Source: an uncultured Leucothrix sp.
GTDB lineage: Bacteria; Pseudomonadota; Gammaproteobacteria; Thiotrichales; Thiotrichaceae
Assembly (NCBI GenBank): GCA_938004025.1
Contig: CALKXC010000313.1
Span: 1 to 5,413 of the forward strand
Reading direction: 5' to 3'
Length of the DNA: 5,413 nt
Position numbers and translations under genes: made by a program. The notes under the pieces were generated by a model. It searched no databases, was not told where the DNA came from, and saw nothing but the letters and a program-made list of their open reading frames with translations. Of the stretch, positions 5,401-5,413 are shown in pieces; within the stretch, counting starts at the first letter, position 1, and the number at the start of each line of letters is the position of its first letter.

Positions 5401-5413
5401 TAAGCCTTTTAAC
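2401..5413 (-). CDS. Large exported repeat protein with C-terminal beta-barrel-like domain (5' end outside window)
   Basis: I do not recognise this protein as a whole. Numbering is from a GTG at 5391, giving 996 residues. The frame is open upstream to the edge, and the extra codons (LKGLRLV) complete a signal peptide, so the true start is probably an ATG straddling the right edge. Layout: signal peptide to about residue 13 with ASA before the mature Asp14; N-terminal domain (14-222) with four cysteines (29, 102, 177, 217); ten 16-residue repeats (223-382); Gln/Val-rich linker (411-441); a short, possibly folded stretch (443-515); Lys/Arg tracts (525-540, 567-588, 631-642, 769-798) interspersed with four more repeat motifs; duplicated acidic segment (722-764); duplicated beta-rich domain (799-996) ending in Trp-Lys-Phe, like an outer-membrane barrel. 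The OpgC-like gene follows 98 bases downstream, which suggests a cell-envelope role, perhaps related to periplasmic glucans. That role is inference. Export is well supported and barrel anchoring is likely. Confidence 0.8.
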   Translation of the reverse strand, partial: LKGLRLVVLASFCWSFTASADDSIPPLLKQSKILACAKTESVARSALSTMWDIEDSEKEFPNESMQSGDGSTLHAATLDIVLKSMLGASDRFPSLRNQVERTLLKWNYCDVFQEGVFYDLERTSTGFKRVRAAEASPEKWQGFSALGFLGETDNRFVPQILDLDQNSLRSDYEWLFHRIYRQQCFPHPDTSELFDISEIRLKENIVEGEPDASSEYPHAWDPECLYPRAAPELNTNVKIVDVPLLVPNLMSTLNIVPVPQLVPGLNTKVELLPVEQLVPGLKTQVKLVPVPQLVPNLSTHLQLLPVAQAVPELLTQLKLIQQLQEIPKLVSLVEIQEMPQLVPALATSVDLQPVPITIPLLNSKLLIEKLAVPVPKLLTKVFIDKPKYVAPKKVVQKAPVKYVGNHNTNNQGYYPQTVVQQPRVVQQQRVVQQPVVQRVPVTQVVTQPNLVVNTNASLIERLLGGISGGSNVLIVDKIQLTVNEYNGTVETAISSSDIGTTVASTVSQSEAVKQILNALPVKSQQHVTTANKTPVKTKAVVKKKAVKQSPGYLKVPYLQTMLLVSEAPSARASKPVKKVKKASKNSKRKPRKKKKQTRSSSVFTYSPYPKGQAPKSEKSIEQLLREYQQYEEDRKLGRLPKRKKKVNRRGNIQEKYKPDTRLRDVPPLDTELWVEEVTTSYDPVKVPSLKSKVKVYSKYSAKPLKVPALSTMIIQQLTGSTSDSKRSDESFEFSNDYFSDEVFEDTQVRSEAGGSFEFSQDRLKDEVFENTLISGKKNKAQGKPQKKTKKATKNKKAIKVKPKKKTIGLAGNVYYKNTLKTGAKAIGGSINRKLIKDSYWFARVGWNYNLEEVDDPFSYSWGIGYSDWHPGTFSAQLNNWGPIKPGEGLALEKAVANFGYSVKSDFLKKHKLSLSGAINVPVEGNSSAVANLRWSPVKNWYLNASVSQPLEGDGTPKWTYGFGYSDWRPNKINLQYSNYGPNEIPYHNFQENGTWSLSYNWKF
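2404..2997 (-). other. C-terminal beta-barrel-like domain built of two ~99-residue halves
   Basis: Residues 799-996 are rich in alternating aromatic/small residues typical of outer-membrane strands, about 11-12 strands by eye. GIGYSDWHP (855-863) and GFGYSDWRP (954-962) are offset by 99 residues. Each is followed by a strand ending in N-x-G-P and a further strand of the FGYSVK / SLSYNWK type. The protein ends W-S-L-S-Y-N-W-K-F, and a terminal Phe is the usual BAM-recognition feature of outer-membrane barrels. No named family is claimed. Confidence 0.65.
3100..3228 (-). repeat. Duplicated acidic segment (SFEFS...DEVFExT)
   Basis: Residues 722-739 (ESFEFSNDYFSDEVFEDT) and 747-764 (GSFEFSQDRLKDEVFENT) are two copies offset by 25 residues. 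Phe, Ser, Asp and Glu positions are conserved. The pair is acidic and aromatic, and sits between basic tracts just before the barrel-like domain. Confidence 0.8.
3268..3420 (-). repeat. Three further VPxLxT motifs at about 20-residue spacing
   Basis: VPPLDTELWV (658-667), VPSLKSKVKV (679-688) and VPALSTMIIQ (699-708) repeat the array signature (Pro2, Leu4, Thr/Ser6, aliphatic 8). Their spacing is 21 and 20 residues, unlike the strict 16 of the main array, so the motif rather than the period is what is conserved. Confidence 0.75.
3721..3750 (-). repeat. Isolated VPxLxT repeat motif
   Basis: VPYLQTMLLV (residues 548-557) keeps the Pro, Leu, Thr and aliphatic positions of the tandem array but stands alone between two Lys-rich tracts. 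Confidence 0.7.
4115..4147 (-). repeat. Short DNA direct repeat in the Gln/Val-rich linker
   Basis: TGCTGTACTACCCTT occurs at 4115-4129 and again, identically, at 4133-4147 (period 18). It encodes the VVQQ-type repeats in residues 411-430. DNA-level identity means a recent duplication, in contrast to the diverged 48-bp array nearby. Confidence 0.75.
4246..4725 (-). repeat. Ten tandem 16-residue (48-bp) VPxLxT repeats
   Basis: Residues 223-382 divide into ten units of exactly 16 residues with no insertions. Example units are VPGLNTKVELLPVEQL and VPGLKTQVKLVPVPQL. Position 2 is Pro, position 4 is Leu and position 6 is Thr or Ser in all ten units. Positions 8 and 10 are always aliphatic, and most of the early units end in Pro-V-P-Q-L-like residues. 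The DNA copies have diverged far more than the protein pattern, which points to an old array kept by selection. The alternating polar/aliphatic stretch at 4-10 predicts one beta strand per unit. Confidence 0.92.
5353..5413 (-). other. Signal peptide of the large protein, showing its start lies beyond the right edge
   Basis: In frame from 5412 downward the codons read LKGLRLVVLASFC then WSFTASA, followed by mature DDS. The Lys/Arg n-region, hydrophobic core and Ala-x-Ala cleavage motif form a complete Sec signal peptide of about 20 residues. The GTG at 5391 would delete the charged n-region, so it is unlikely to be the start. Base 5413 on the minus strand is G, the third base of the preceding codon, which fits an ATG just outside the window. 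Confidence 0.7.

Overview
The window looks like chromosomal DNA from a gammaproteobacterium, probably a free-living or marine lineage. This rests on three things: a TusE/DsrC-type sulfur-relay homologue, a DUF1244 protein and an OpgC-type membrane acyltransferase, all in moderately AT-rich DNA with clear Shine-Dalgarno sites. Genus cannot be assigned from the sequence alone. No RNA genes, insertion sequences, CRISPR arrays or phage genes were seen.

Left part (1-1026). The first 48 bases, read on the minus strand, are the start of a LysR-family regulator that continues outside the window. It diverges from a small DsrC/TusE-family gene (144-488). The 95-base gap between them carries a near-consensus sigma-70 promoter for the DsrC-like gene, overlapped by a dyad with the T-N11-A spacing of LysR-type sites. 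The DsrC-like protein keeps the family fold signatures but lacks both C-terminal redox cysteines. It ends at a good intrinsic terminator (563-590). A DUF1244 gene follows (656-973) and ends at a strong hairpin (1002-1026) that it shares with the convergent minus-strand genes.

Right part (1055-5413, minus strand). Two genes lie in the same direction, separated by 98 bases. The upstream one (2401 to beyond 5413) encodes an exported protein of about 1000 residues, and the downstream one encodes an OpgC-family acyltransferase (1055-2302). OpgC proteins modify osmoregulated periplasmic glucans with succinyl groups in the characterised case. The large protein is the most unusual object in the window. 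In order it has a signal peptide, an N-terminal domain with four cysteines, ten tandem 16-residue repeats with invariant Pro, Leu and Thr/Ser positions, a Gln/Val-rich linker, strongly basic Lys/Arg tracts holding four more copies of the same motif, a duplicated acidic segment, and a C-terminal beta-barrel-like domain built from two roughly 99-residue halves and ending in Phe. I do not recognise the whole protein as a described family.

Working model (inference): the large protein is anchored in the outer membrane by its C-terminal barrel. Its repeats and basic tracts lie in the periplasm or at the surface, where they could contact anionic polymers such as the succinylated glucans made by its neighbour. 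The DsrC-like and DUF1244 genes appear to be separate transcription units without an evident functional link to the glucan pair.
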